Source of the DNA: Diaphorobacter ruginosibacter
GTDB taxonomy: Bacteria > Pseudomonadota > Gammaproteobacteria > Burkholderiales > Burkholderiaceae_C
Length of the DNA stretch: 64,000 nucleotides
NCBI RefSeq assembly: GCF_014395975.1
Contig: NZ_CP060714.1
Span: forward strand, 2,790,001 to 2,854,000
Direction: 5' to 3'
The notes under the pieces were generated by a model. That model had not been told where the DNA came from. It made no database searches and worked only from the letters and a program-made list of their open reading frames with translations. A program made the position numbers and the translations under genes. Within the stretch, counting starts at the first letter, position 1. Each line of letters begins with the position of its first letter. This document shows, in pieces, positions 1 through 8,413 of this stretch.

Positions 1-217
1 CGCCTGCTGGTGCCCAGCCCTCGCGGCTGATCCGCTCAGGGCTGTTGGCTCTTCGCGCTGCGGGTGGCGCTGCAGTTTCCTCTCATGTGAACATCGGGGC
101 GATCAGGGCAATTGGAGTAAATGAGCGGGAACTTTGCACGGCGCATGCCATCCCTCTGACTGGCCCTCCCTCTCGGGGGGCTTTCAATGTCAGACCAACA
201 CAAGGAGATTTCCCGCA

Positions 218-706
218 GTGCCTGGAACCGCCACATCCCGCATCACCGCCCGCTTTCTTTCCAACCGCGCAGCCGCCGCCTGCCTTCTCGGCGTGAGCCT
301 GCTGGCCGGTGCCGCTGCCGCGCAGGCACGCGAGTTCGTCAGCATCAAGGGCCAGACGGTCAACGTGCGCGAGCAGGCCAATACGCGCTCCGCAACGCTG
401 TGGGAGCTGGGCTCGGGTTATCCGCTGCAGGTGCAGCAGAAGAAGGGGCAGTGGCTCAAGGTGCGCGATTACGAGGCCACGCTGGGCTGGGTGTATGCCC
501 CGCTCACGCACAAGACCCCGCACCGCATCGTGACCGCGCGCACGGCCAACCTGCGCGCGGCGCCGAACACCCGATCCAAGGTGGTGGGCAAGCTCCAGCA
601 GAATGAAATCGTGCGCACGGTCGGGAACTCGGGCACCTGGGCGCAGGTGCAGACCGAGGGCGGCCGCAAGGGCTGGGTGGCGAAGAACCTGACCTGGGGC
701 TGGTGA
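218..706 (+). CDS. Exported SH3-domain protein
   Basis: A protein of 162 residues when started at the GTG at 218, which has an AAGGAG box 10 nt upstream; the ATG at 134 in the same frame has no such site. The N-terminus is a signal peptide with an Ala/Leu-rich core (about residues 18-37) and a likely cut after AQA at residue 37. The rest is two bacterial SH3 (SH3b) repeats, about residues 40-100 and 104-160, each opening with a VNVRE- or ANLRA-type strand. Such proteins usually bind the cell wall or partner proteins in the periplasm; no catalytic domain is visible. It converges on thiD with only 6 nt between the stop codons. Confidence 0.85.
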   Translation: MPGTATSRITARFLSNRAAAACLLGVSLLAGAAAAQAREFVSIKGQTVNVREQANTRSATLWELGSGYPLQVQQKKGQWLKVRDYEATLGWVYAPLTHKTPHRIVTARTANLRAAPNTRSKVVGKLQQNEIVRTVGNSGTWAQVQTEGGRKGWVAKNLTWGW

Positions 707-712
707 CCTGGT

Positions 713-1564
713 TCAGCCCAGCACGACCTGCGCCACCGGCGCAAAGCCGTGGTTGAGCGGGCCGTGGCCGCGGCCCGTGTGCACGTCGGCACCCGCCTCG
801 ATGGCTCCCAGGATGTAGGCACGCGCCTTCTCCACGGCCCGGGGCAGCGGCTCGCCCAGCGCAAGCTGCGAAGCAATGGCCGAGGACAGCGTACAACCCG
901 TGCCATGTCCGTTGTGCGTGGCGATGCGCCTGGACTCGAGCCGCTTGTGCTCGCCCGTGGCCAGCGCCAGCACATCCACCACCCAGTCCCCAGGCAGGTG
1001 GCCGCCCTTGAGCAACGCGGCGCGCGCACCCAGCGCCAGCAGCGCGTCGGCTGCTTCGTCGAGATCGCCCTCGCCCGATATCCTGCGGCCCAGCAGCCAG
1101 CCTGCCTCGTCGAGATTGGGTGTGATCACCTCGGCCAGGGGAAAGAGCTCCTTGACCAGCGCGGCCTCGGTCTCCTGCGCGATCAAGCGGTCGCCGCTCG
1201 TGGCGACCATCACGGGGTCAAGCACCACATGGGGCAATGCAAACCGGCGGATCGCGTCGGCCACCACCTGCACCACCTCGGGGGATGCGAGCATGCCAAT
1301 CTTGACCGCGTCCACGCCGATGTCCTCGACCACTGCGTCGATCTGCGCCTTCAGCATTTCGGGCGGAATGCCGTGGATGCCGCGCACGCCCTGCGTGTTC
1401 TGCGCCGTGATCGCGGTGATGGCCGTCATGCCATAGCAGCCCAGCGCACTGAAGGTCTTGAGGTCGGCCTGGATGCCAGCGCCGCCGCCGCTGTCGGAGC
1501 CGGCGATGGAAAGCACCCGCGCGTAGCGGCGCATCCCCTGCGGTGTCTGTTGTTCGTTGCTCAT
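713..1564 (-). CDS. thiD: Hydroxymethylpyrimidine/phosphomethylpyrimidine kinase ThiD
   Basis: A 283-residue ribokinase-fold enzyme that phosphorylates HMP and HMP-P to HMP-PP, the pyrimidine half of thiamine. The N-terminal substrate motif SIAGSDSGGGAGIQAD (about residues 19-34) and the C-terminal anion-hole motif GHGTGCTLSSAIA are both intact, and the length is normal for the family. It is transcribed away from the thiO-thiS-thiG-thiE operon, so it shares the thiamine role but not the riboswitch, which lies on the other strand of the divergent gap. The ATG at 1564 is the natural start just before the conserved N-terminus. Confidence 0.95.
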   Translation of the reverse strand: MSNEQQTPQGMRRYARVLSIAGSDSGGGAGIQADLKTFSALGCYGMTAITAITAQNTQGVRGIHGIPPEMLKAQIDAVVEDIGVDAVKIGMLASPEVVQVVADAIRRFALPHVVLDPVMVATSGDRLIAQETEAALVKELFPLAEVITPNLDEAGWLLGRRISGEGDLDEAADALLALGARAALLKGGHLPGDWVVDVLALATGEHKRLESRRIATHNGHGTGCTLSSAIASQLALGEPLPRAVEKARAYILGAIEAGADVHTGRGHGPLNHGFAPVAQVVLG

Positions 1565-1697
1565 GGCAAAAATTATCGTTGATTCCGGGTGCTCGCCCCG
1601 GTGCGACCTTCAACGCAGAAAATCGATAAGGGCAACCGATATAACGCGAAGGACATGGATCGGTTCCCTGTCAGCGCGCCCGTCATTGTGTTGTAAT

Positions 1698-1816
1698 CTC
1701 CCCTCGGACGAAACAGGGGTGCCGCACCGCCTTCGAACAGACGGGCGTGCGGCTGAGATCACACCCTGGGGCCCAACGGCCCCGCTACCCGATCCAGATC
1801 ATGCTGGCGTGGGGAG
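1698..1816 (+). promoter_or_regulatory. TPP riboswitch (THI element)
   Basis: The conserved THI-box blocks occur in order: GGGGTGCC (about 1716), GGCTGAGATCACACCC (1751-1766), then ACCCGATCCAGATCATGC and GGCGTGGGGAG ending at 1816. CTCCCC at 1698-1703 can pair with GGGGAG at 1811-1816 to close the P1 helix. It lies 63 nt before the thiO start, so thiamine pyrophosphate should switch off thiOSGE. Whether it acts on transcription or translation cannot be told from sequence alone. Confidence 0.95.
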
Positions 1817-1879
1817 TTTCTGCATTGCGGCACCGGCGTGTTTTGTCCTTTTGTTGCCTCTCGAGCTGGAATAGGACAC

Positions 1880-2974
1880 ATGCTGCCATCGCACAATCAA
1901 TCCACGATCACCATCCTGGGCGCGGGCCTGATGGGCCGCCTGCTGGCCGTCGAGCTGGCCCGCAAGGGTCATGCCGTCGAGGTGTTCGAGGCGCAGGGTC
2001 CCGACGCCCAAGGTGCCGCCGCGCGCGTGGCCGCAGCCATGCTGGCACCCCTGGCCGAATCCGCCGTCACCGAACCCGGCGTGGTGCGCATGGGCCACTA
2101 TGCGCTGCCGCGCTGGCAGCAGCTGATCGCGCGGTTGCCGCGCCCCGTCTTCTTCCAGCAGAACGGCACGCTGATCCTCTGGCACCGCCTCGACGCGGGC
2201 GAGGCCAGCCGCTTCCAGCACAAGCTCACGCAGACCCAGAAGCTCATTCCCGACCTCGCGCCGCTGCAGATGCTGGGCGGGGCGCAGGTGGACGCACTCG
2301 AGCCCTCGGTGGCCTCGCGCTTTGCGCAGGGCATGTACCTGCCGGGCGAAGGCCAGCTCGACAACCGCCAGCTGCTGGCGGCTCTCGAAGCCGCGATGCA
2401 GGAGCTTGGCGTGAAGGTGCACTGGAACACTCCCCGCGCCACTGAGGACTTCGCCCCCGGTGGCACGGGCCAGCCCGACCTCGTGCTTGACTGCCGCGGC
2501 CTGGGCGCCAAGCCCCAATGGAATACGTTGCGCGGCGTGCGCGGCGAGGTGGTCCGCCTGCATGCGCCCGAAGTCACGCTCGAGCGCCCCACGCGCCTGG
2601 TGCATCCGCGCTACCCGATCTACATCGCGCCCAAGGAGGACCACACCTTCGTGATCGGTGCCACCGAGATCGAGTCGGACGACATGTCCCCCGCCAGCGT
2701 GCGCTCCACGCTGGAGCTGCTCTCGGCCGCTTATGCCGTACATTCTGGCTTTGCCGAAGCGCGCATCGTCGAGATCGCCACGCAGTGCCGCCCCACCCTG
2801 CCCGACAACCTGCCCGCCGTGCGCAGCGTGCGCAGGAACGTGCTCGAGGTGAACGGTCTGTACCGCCACGGTTTCATGATCGCCCCCGCCATGCTGGACG
2901 TGGTGATGGAAGTGCTCGAAACCGGACAATCCGCGCTCGCTCCCTGTTTTGATCTTTCCGTGCAGCTCGCCTGA
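1880..2974 (+). CDS. thiO: FAD-dependent glycine oxidase ThiO
   Basis: A D-amino-acid-oxidase-type flavoprotein of 364 residues, expected to oxidise glycine to the imine used in thiazole synthesis. The FAD-binding GxGxxG is at residues 14-19, followed by an acidic residue ending the second strand (VEVFE). The C-terminal GLYRHGFMIAP block is typical of this family. The start at 1880 places the dinucleotide fold near the N-terminus; the longer frame from 1838 runs back toward the riboswitch and is less likely. It is the first gene of thiO-thiS-thiG-thiE, 17 nt before thiS, under the TPP riboswitch. Confidence 0.92.
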   Translation: MLPSHNQSTITILGAGLMGRLLAVELARKGHAVEVFEAQGPDAQGAAARVAAAMLAPLAESAVTEPGVVRMGHYALPRWQQLIARLPRPVFFQQNGTLILWHRLDAGEASRFQHKLTQTQKLIPDLAPLQMLGGAQVDALEPSVASRFAQGMYLPGEGQLDNRQLLAALEAAMQELGVKVHWNTPRATEDFAPGGTGQPDLVLDCRGLGAKPQWNTLRGVRGEVVRLHAPEVTLERPTRLVHPRYPIYIAPKEDHTFVIGATEIESDDMSPASVRSTLELLSAAYAVHSGFAEARIVEIATQCRPTLPDNLPAVRSVRRNVLEVNGLYRHGFMIAPAMLDVVMEVLETGQSALAPCFDLSVQLA

Positions 2975-2991
2975 CGCGCTGCCTCCTTGCC

Positions 2992-3189
2992 ATGAACGTG
3001 ACCGTAAACCAGAAAGACATTGCCCTGCCGGATAACGCCACCGTCGCCGACCTCGTGGCGCAGATGCAGGCCAGGCCGCCGTTCGCCGTTGCCGTGAACC
3101 TGCAATTCGTGCCCAACACCCGCTACGCCCAGCACGCGCTTGCGGCCGGCGACGCGGTCGAGATCATCTCGCCCGTCACGGGCGGCTAG
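2992..3189 (+). CDS. thiS: Sulfur carrier protein ThiS
   Basis: A 65-residue ubiquitin-like protein ending in the required Gly-Gly (SPVTGG). The C-terminal glycine is adenylated and converted to the thiocarboxylate that gives its sulfur to the thiazole ring made by ThiG. The length and the AGDAVEIISPVTGG tail match the family. It sits between thiO and thiG in the riboswitch-controlled operon. No thiF is seen in this window, so its adenylating enzyme must be encoded elsewhere. Confidence 0.95.
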   Translation: MNVTVNQKDIALPDNATVADLVAQMQARPPFAVAVNLQFVPNTRYAQHALAAGDAVEIISPVTGG

Positions 3190-3250
3190 TCGTCCATGCG
3201 CTCCCTGCACCCTCGCACCGAACCGGCCGAGCAACAACGCTGAACCCACC

Positions 3251-4081
3251 ATGTCGAACCCATCCCACTCTCTCGATTCCACCGACGGCAACGACCCGTT
3301 CGTGCTGTATGGACAAACCCTGCAAAGCCGCCTGCTGCTGGGCACGGCGCGCTATCCATCGCCCGCCGTGCTGCAGGCCGCCGTCGCCCGTGCGCGGCCC
3401 GGCATGGTGACCGCCTCGCTGCGCCGCCAGGGCAGCAACGCGGCCGAAACCGGCAGCAGCTTCTGGGAGCTGCTGCGCGGCCTGAACGTGCCGGTGCTGC
3501 CCAACACCGCCGGCTGCCACAGCATGCAGGAAGCCATCACCACCGCGCACATGGCGCGCGAAGTGTTTGGCACGAACTGGATCAAGCTCGAGCTCATCGG
3601 CGACGACTACACGCTGCAGCCCGATACGCTGAACCTGGTCCAGGCCGCGGAACAGCTGGTGCGTGACGGCTTCTGGGTTCTGCCCTACTGCACCGAGGAC
3701 CTGGTCGTGTGCCAGCGCCTGGTCGACGTGGGCTGCCAGGCCATCATGCCGTGGGCCGCTCCCATCGGCACGGGCCGCGGCCCTATCAATCCGTATGCGC
3801 TGCAGATGCTGCGCGAGCGCCTCGACGTGCCGATGCTGGTCGATGCCGGCCTCGGCCTGCCGTCGCATGCCTGCCAGGTGATGGAATGGGGCTACGACGG
3901 CGTCCTGCTGAACACCGCGGTGGCATTGGCCACCGATCCGGTCGCCATGGCCGGTGCGTTCGCCGACGCGGTCTCGGCCGGCCGGGCCGCGCGCACTGCC
4001 GGTGCCATGACGCCCCAGGAATCCGCCCAGCCCAGCACCCCCGTGCTGGGCACTCCTTTCTGGCACCACAACAATGGCTGA
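3251..4081 (+). CDS. thiG: Thiazole synthase ThiG
   Basis: A TIM-barrel enzyme of 276 residues that joins 1-deoxy-D-xylulose 5-phosphate, the ThiO glycine imine and ThiS sulfur into the thiazole phosphate. The Schiff-base lysine is K112 in IKLELIGDD. The substrate motif TASLRR (54-59) and the C-terminal GVLLNTAVA phosphate-binding stretch are present. The ATG at 3251 is chosen because the frame upstream of it overlaps thiS and is not conserved-looking. Its 3' end overlaps thiE by 8 nt, which implies translational coupling. Confidence 0.95.
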   Translation: MSNPSHSLDSTDGNDPFVLYGQTLQSRLLLGTARYPSPAVLQAAVARARPGMVTASLRRQGSNAAETGSSFWELLRGLNVPVLPNTAGCHSMQEAITTAHMAREVFGTNWIKLELIGDDYTLQPDTLNLVQAAEQLVRDGFWVLPYCTEDLVVCQRLVDVGCQAIMPWAAPIGTGRGPINPYALQMLRERLDVPMLVDAGLGLPSHACQVMEWGYDGVLLNTAVALATDPVAMAGAFADAVSAGRAARTAGAMTPQESAQPSTPVLGTPFWHHNNG

Positions 4082-5006
4082 CAACACCCCATCCACCCCT
4101 GCGGCCATGCAGCAGGCGATTCTGGAGCACCATGCCGGCGCATTCGCCGACTTCCCTGCCCAGCCAGTGCCCGCCGCCGCATCCACCTCCACATCGGCGC
4201 CAAGTAACGATCCCGTGTATCTCGCGGCACTGGCTGCGTGCTCGCAACTGGGTTTCATCGCCCACGATGCCGATTGCGTCGCCACCGCCTGGCTGGCACA
4301 GACACGGCGCACCGGCCGTTTCGACGCCGCCTGCTGGCCCGAGGAGCCCGAAGACTTCGGCCTGCAGCCCATGCCGCACGCACGGCCCTTCGCGGCCTGC
4401 CCGAAGGCGCTGGGCCTCTATGCCGTCCTGCCCGATGCCGCATGGGTGGGTCGCATGGCGCGCGCCGGCGTGCCCACGGTGCAATTGCGCTTCAAGTCAC
4501 AGGATGCCGCGGCCATCGAGGCCGAGGTGAAGGCCGCTGTCGATGCGGTGCGTGGCACCGGCGCCCATCTGTACATCAACGACCACTGGCGCATCGCGAT
4601 CGCAGCGGGGTCCTATGGCGTGCACCTCGGACAGGAAGACCTCGACGCGCTCAGGCAGGAAGAGATCGACACGCTGCGCGACTCCGGGGTCCGCCTGGGC
4701 GTCAGCACCCACGGCTATGCCGAAATGGTGCGCGCCGACGCGGTCGCCCCAAGCTACATTGCCATGGGAGCAGTGTTTCCCACCACGCTCAAGAAGATGG
4801 CCACCGTGCCACAAGGCGTGGCCCGGCTCGAGCGCTATGCGCGGCTGATGCGCAACTACCCGCAGGTGGCCATCGGCGGCATCGGAATCGAACAGTTCCC
4901 GCAGATCCTGGCCACCGGTGTCGGCTCGATCGCCGTGGTACGTGCCGTGGTCAATGCCGACGATCCCGAAGCGGCTGCCGGACAGATGATGCGCGCCATG
5001 AGCTGA
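4074..5006 (+). CDS. thiE: Thiamine-phosphate synthase ThiE with N-terminal extension
   Basis: The last gene of the riboswitch operon, overlapping thiG by 8 nt. It is 310 residues, about 100 longer than ordinary ThiE (around 210). The catalytic ThiE barrel is in the C-terminal two thirds: VQLRFK near residue 140, INDHWRIA, GVHLGQEDL, and IAMGAVFPTTLKK before the GGI phosphate loop. It joins HMP-PP and thiazole phosphate to give thiamine phosphate. The first ~120 residues (Ala/Pro-rich start, then a region with no motif I recognise) are extra; long ThiE forms of this kind are, as far as I know, common in Burkholderiales. Confidence 0.9.
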   Translation: MADNTPSTPAAMQQAILEHHAGAFADFPAQPVPAAASTSTSAPSNDPVYLAALAACSQLGFIAHDADCVATAWLAQTRRTGRFDAACWPEEPEDFGLQPMPHARPFAACPKALGLYAVLPDAAWVGRMARAGVPTVQLRFKSQDAAAIEAEVKAAVDAVRGTGAHLYINDHWRIAIAAGSYGVHLGQEDLDALRQEEIDTLRDSGVRLGVSTHGYAEMVRADAVAPSYIAMGAVFPTTLKKMATVPQGVARLERYARLMRNYPQVAIGGIGIEQFPQILATGVGSIAVVRAVVNADDPEAAAGQMMRAMS

Positions 5007-5055
5007 TGACGGCGGCCCGGCGTCCAGGGTTTGGCGCATGGGCTCCGCCAGCCGC

Positions 5056-5061
5056 CATAAT
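5056..5061 (+). promoter_or_regulatory. Candidate -10 box for a leaderless transcript
   Basis: CATAAT lies exactly 6 nt before the ATG at 5068, so transcription would begin at or next to the start codon. No Shine-Dalgarno sequence fits in the 6 nt between. The -35 region is unclear. Confidence 0.4.
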
Positions 5062-5067
5062 CGCGGC

Positions 5068-6597
5068 ATGAGCAGCAGCACCATCACTTTTTCTCGGGTC
5101 GGTCTGGTTGGCACGGGTGCCATGGGCCGGGGTATCGCACAGATCGCCGCGCAGGCGGGCAGCAAGGTGTGCCTTTTCGACACCCTTCCGGAGGCCGCCG
5201 TGTCCGCCAAAAGGCAGATCGAGCAGCAATGGCAGAAGCTGTCCGAGAAGGGCAAGGTCGCTCCCGCCGACGTGGAGCGCTGGTCTGCCCTGCTCACGCC
5301 CATCGCGTCGCTGAATGAGCTGTCGGACTGTGACCTGGTGGTCGAAGCCATCGTCGAGCGCCTCGACGTCAAGCGCGAATTGTTCGCACAGCTCGAGAAC
5401 ATCGTCGCCAGCACCGCCGTGCTGGCCACCAACACTTCTTCGCTCTCCGTCACGGCCATCGGTGCCGGACTCAAGAGCGCACACCGCCTTGCCGGCTACC
5501 ACTTCTTCAACCCGGTACCCCTCATGAAGGTCGTGGAGGTGATCGCCGGCCTGAAGACCGATGCGGCCACCTGCGAGAGGCTCACCGCCTACAGCCGCGA
5601 GATGGGCCACACGCCGGTCAGCGCCAAGGACACGCCCGGCTTCATCGTGAACCACGCGGGGCGCGGCTACGGAACCGAGGCGCTGCGCATCCTCTCCGAA
5701 GGCGTGGCCGACATCGCCACCATCGACCGCATCCTGCGCGATCAGGTCGGCTTCAAGCTCGGCCCCTTCGAGCTGATGGACCTGACCGGCCTTGACGTCT
5801 CGCAGCCCGTCATGGAGTCGATCTACCACCAGTATTACGAAGAGCCGCGCTTCCGCCCCAACGTGATCGCCGCCCAGCGCCTGGCCGGCGGAGTGCTGGG
5901 CCGCAAGACCGGCGAAGGCTTCTATCGCTACGACAACGGCGTGCAGCAGGTGGCCGGGGAAGCGCCCGTGCCGCAGGTGGCCTCCATTCCCCCGGTCTGG
6001 GTATCGACCCGTGCCGTCCGTCGCCAGGAAATCTTCCAGTTACTCCAGGACCTGGGCGCGAAGATCGAGACCGGCCAGTCGCCGTCCGCCGAGGCGCTGA
6101 CCCTGGTGGCGCCACTGGGCTTCGACATCACCACCGTCGCGGTGGTCGAGCGCCTCGACCCCGCACGCACCATCGGCATCGACATGCTGGTGGAGGATGC
6201 CGCCACGCGGCGGCGCGTGCTGGCCACCAATCCCGCGACGCGTGCCGATTACCGCGATGCTGCCCATGCCCTGTTCGCCCGCGATGGCAAGGCCGTATCG
6301 GTGATCCGTGACAGCGGCGGCTTCGTGACGCAACGCGTGGTGGCCACCATCGTCAACATCGCCAGCGATATCTGCCAGCAGGACATCTGCTCACCCAAGG
6401 ATCTCGAAACCGCCGTCACGCTGGGCCTGGGCTACCCGCTCGGCCCGCTCGCCATGGGCAACCGCTGGGGGCCGACCAACATCCTGGAGGTGCTGTTCAA
6501 CATGCAGACCGTGTACGGCGACACCCGCTATCGTCCCAGCCCGTGGCTGCGCCGACGCGGCGCCATCGGCCTGAGCCTGATGCACGAAGAAGAATGA
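5068..6597 (+). CDS. 3-hydroxyacyl-CoA dehydrogenase (PaaH-like)
   Basis: A 509-residue NAD-dependent dehydrogenase oxidising 3-hydroxyacyl-CoA to 3-oxoacyl-CoA. The NAD fold is at the N-terminus (GLVGTGAMGRGIAQ, about residues 10-24). The NTSSLSVTAI and GYHFFNPVPLMKVVEV blocks carry the catalytic Ser/His region. A first C-terminal helical domain ends near residue 295, and a second, separate 3HCDH C-terminal domain follows after a linker (about 415-505). This two-domain layout is that of PaaH-type enzymes from phenylacetate catabolism. The ATG at 5068 is preferred over 5038. The enoyl-CoA hydratase gene follows 47 nt downstream. Confidence 0.88.
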   Translation: MSSSTITFSRVGLVGTGAMGRGIAQIAAQAGSKVCLFDTLPEAAVSAKRQIEQQWQKLSEKGKVAPADVERWSALLTPIASLNELSDCDLVVEAIVERLDVKRELFAQLENIVASTAVLATNTSSLSVTAIGAGLKSAHRLAGYHFFNPVPLMKVVEVIAGLKTDAATCERLTAYSREMGHTPVSAKDTPGFIVNHAGRGYGTEALRILSEGVADIATIDRILRDQVGFKLGPFELMDLTGLDVSQPVMESIYHQYYEEPRFRPNVIAAQRLAGGVLGRKTGEGFYRYDNGVQQVAGEAPVPQVASIPPVWVSTRAVRRQEIFQLLQDLGAKIETGQSPSAEALTLVAPLGFDITTVAVVERLDPARTIGIDMLVEDAATRRRVLATNPATRADYRDAAHALFARDGKAVSVIRDSGGFVTQRVVATIVNIASDICQQDICSPKDLETAVTLGLGYPLGPLAMGNRWGPTNILEVLFNMQTVYGDTRYRPSPWLRRRGAIGLSLMHEEE

Positions 6598-6644
6598 TGC
6601 GCGCGGCATAGCCGCCGCCCGACCAACGAGACAAACACGCCGCC

Positions 6645-7424
6645 ATGCCCGCCCAACTGAAAAGTGCAAGCCACGATCACACGCTGGTCCTCACCATCAG
6701 CAATCCGCAATCGCGCAATGCGCTGGATCCGGACATCTACGCCGCGGGCGTGGAAGCGCTCAACGGAGCGGAACGCAATCGCGACATCCGCAGCGTCATC
6801 ATCACCGGAGCGAACGGCATGTTCAGCTCCGGCGGCAACCTGCATCGCCTGCAGGCCCGCAGGCAGGAAAGCGCGGAGGAGCAGGCACGCGGCGTGAATG
6901 CGCTGCACGGCTGGATCGACACGATCCGCAACTTCCCCAAGCCGGTGATCGCCGCCGTGGAAGGGCCCGCCGCGGGGGCGGGCTTCTCGCTGGCGCTGGC
7001 GTGCGACTTCATCGTCGCGTCGCGCGATGCCGTGTTCGTCATGGCGTACGCGCGCGTGGGCCTATCGCCGGACGGCGGGGGCACCTGGAGCCTGGCCAAC
7101 ACGCTGCCACGCCAGCTCGCGATGGAGATCCTGATGGGGGCGGACAAGGTGGACGTGCAGCGCCTGCACACGCTCGGCGTGATCAACCGCCTGTCGCAAC
7201 CCGGCCAGGCCCTCGATGATGCCCTGACCTTCGCGGCCACGCTCAACCAGCGCGCGCCCAATGCGCTCGCGAGCATCAAGGAGCTGGTCGGCGAGGCGTC
7301 CGGCCACGGGCTGCACCGGCACCTCGACCTGGAACGCGACCAGTTCGTTCGCAATCTCTCGCACGCCAACTCCGGCGAAGGCATCACCGCCTTCTTCGAG
7401 AAACGCACACCGCGATACCAGTGA
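6645..7424 (+). CDS. Enoyl-CoA hydratase/isomerase family protein
   Basis: A crotonase-fold protein of 259 residues. The oxyanion-hole blocks are present: NGMFSSGGNLHRL (about 55-67) and AAVEGPAAGAGFSLALACD (about 104-122). The usual catalytic glutamate position is occupied by the SPDGGGTW stretch, with Asp instead of the first Glu. The sequence resembles what is called oxepin-CoA hydrolase, alternative type, in Comamonadaceae, but that is recall rather than proof. It follows the 3-hydroxyacyl-CoA dehydrogenase and precedes a Crp-type regulator, so a shared acyl-CoA pathway is likely. Confidence 0.85.
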   Translation: MPAQLKSASHDHTLVLTISNPQSRNALDPDIYAAGVEALNGAERNRDIRSVIITGANGMFSSGGNLHRLQARRQESAEEQARGVNALHGWIDTIRNFPKPVIAAVEGPAAGAGFSLALACDFIVASRDAVFVMAYARVGLSPDGGGTWSLANTLPRQLAMEILMGADKVDVQRLHTLGVINRLSQPGQALDDALTFAATLNQRAPNALASIKELVGEASGHGLHRHLDLERDQFVRNLSHANSGEGITAFFEKRTPRYQ

Positions 7425-7548
7425 AAGGGCATGGGAGACGAGGTATCGGAGACAATAGGTAGGACAGGAAGCAAAGGCGACAGCATCCTGCGGGCACCGG
7501 TCGCCCGCGCGACAGCCGCCGCTCTGTCAGTCACCCAAAAGACAGCAT

Positions 7549-8268
7549 ATGGACGAGCCGATTCTTAGCATAGAAGAACGTGAAGCGATCAATGGTGGTC
7601 GCTGGTTTTCATCGTTGTCGCCCTCGTTGCGGCACGACATTCTTCGATGTGCTTACGTCAAACGATTTCGCGATGGAGGACTGATCTGCGCCCGGGGCGA
7701 CCCGCCGGACGAATGGATTGCCTGCGCGCGAGGCGCGGTGCGCGTGAGCTCGACATCGATCTCCGGCAAGCAGATCACGCTGACCTACGTGGAGCCCGGC
7801 ATCTGGTTCGGCGACGTGGCCATGTTCGATGGGGATCGCCGCACGCACGATGCCTATGCGCATGGCGACTCGACCATCCTGTGTGTGGCACGCGCCGACT
7901 TCAAGAAGATTCTCTCGCAGCACGCCGAGCTCTACGACGCCCTGCTCCAGCTGCAGTCGCGGCGCATCCGCCAGCTCTTCGGGCTGGTGGAAGACCTCAA
8001 CACGCTGCCGCTGCGCTCGCGCCTGGCCAAGCAACTGCTGCACCTGGCCCGCAGCTATGGCGTGCCCAGCCTTGCGGACGGGGACGAGATCCGCATCGGC
8101 CTGCAACTCGCGCAGGAGGAACTGGCGCAGCTGCTCGGTGCCTCGCGCCAGCGCGTGAACCAGGAACTCAAGGCCATGGAACGCGAAGATGCGATCCGCA
8201 TCGAAGCAGGCGGACTGGTCCTGCGCGACCGCTCCAGGCTGATGCACATCGCCGAAGCGAACAACTGA
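7549..8268 (+). CDS. Crp/Fnr-family transcriptional regulator
   Basis: A 239-residue regulator with an N-terminal cyclic-nucleotide-binding-type beta barrel (about residues 20-140), a dimer helix rich in Leu/Gln/Arg, and a C-terminal winged helix-turn-helix (about 165-230; recognition segment GASRQRVNQELKAM). The Cys cluster that holds the iron-sulfur centre in FNR is missing, so it is not an oxygen sensor of that type; the effector is unknown. It lies between the enoyl-CoA hydratase and the kinase/acyl-CoA dehydrogenase pair, all on one strand, so control of these genes is plausible but not shown. Confidence 0.88.
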   Translation: MDEPILSIEEREAINGGRWFSSLSPSLRHDILRCAYVKRFRDGGLICARGDPPDEWIACARGAVRVSSTSISGKQITLTYVEPGIWFGDVAMFDGDRRTHDAYAHGDSTILCVARADFKKILSQHAELYDALLQLQSRRIRQLFGLVEDLNTLPLRSRLAKQLLHLARSYGVPSLADGDEIRIGLQLAQEELAQLLGASRQRVNQELKAMEREDAIRIEAGGLVLRDRSRLMHIAEANN

Positions 8269-8326
8269 GCTTCACGGACGGCTCCGCGCGACGGCCAGCC
8301 CCCGCTTTCACACACATCTTCTTCAG

Positions 8327-8371
8327 GCCTCTCCTCTCCCGCACCTCTCCCGTGCCCGGGCAAGGAGAGGC
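8327..8371 (+). terminator. Hairpin between the Crp-type gene and the kinase gene
   Basis: GCCTCTCCT (8327-8335) pairs with AGGAGAGGC (8363-8371) around a GC-rich loop. It has only a TTT after the stem, so it may be an attenuator or a weak terminator. Confidence 0.4.
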
Positions 8372-8413
8372 TTTGCCGTGCCCGCGCGCAACACCTCCAA
8401 GGAGCCAAGCCAC

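Noticed and set aside
1..30. Possible C-terminal end of an upstream gene (RLLVPSPRG then stop).
   Set aside because: Ten codons are too few to tell a coding end from chance.
128..160. GGAACTT ... TCTGA resembling a sigma-E promoter before the SH3 gene.
   Set aside because: The spacing is 20 nt, longer than the usual 16 or so, so the match may be accidental.
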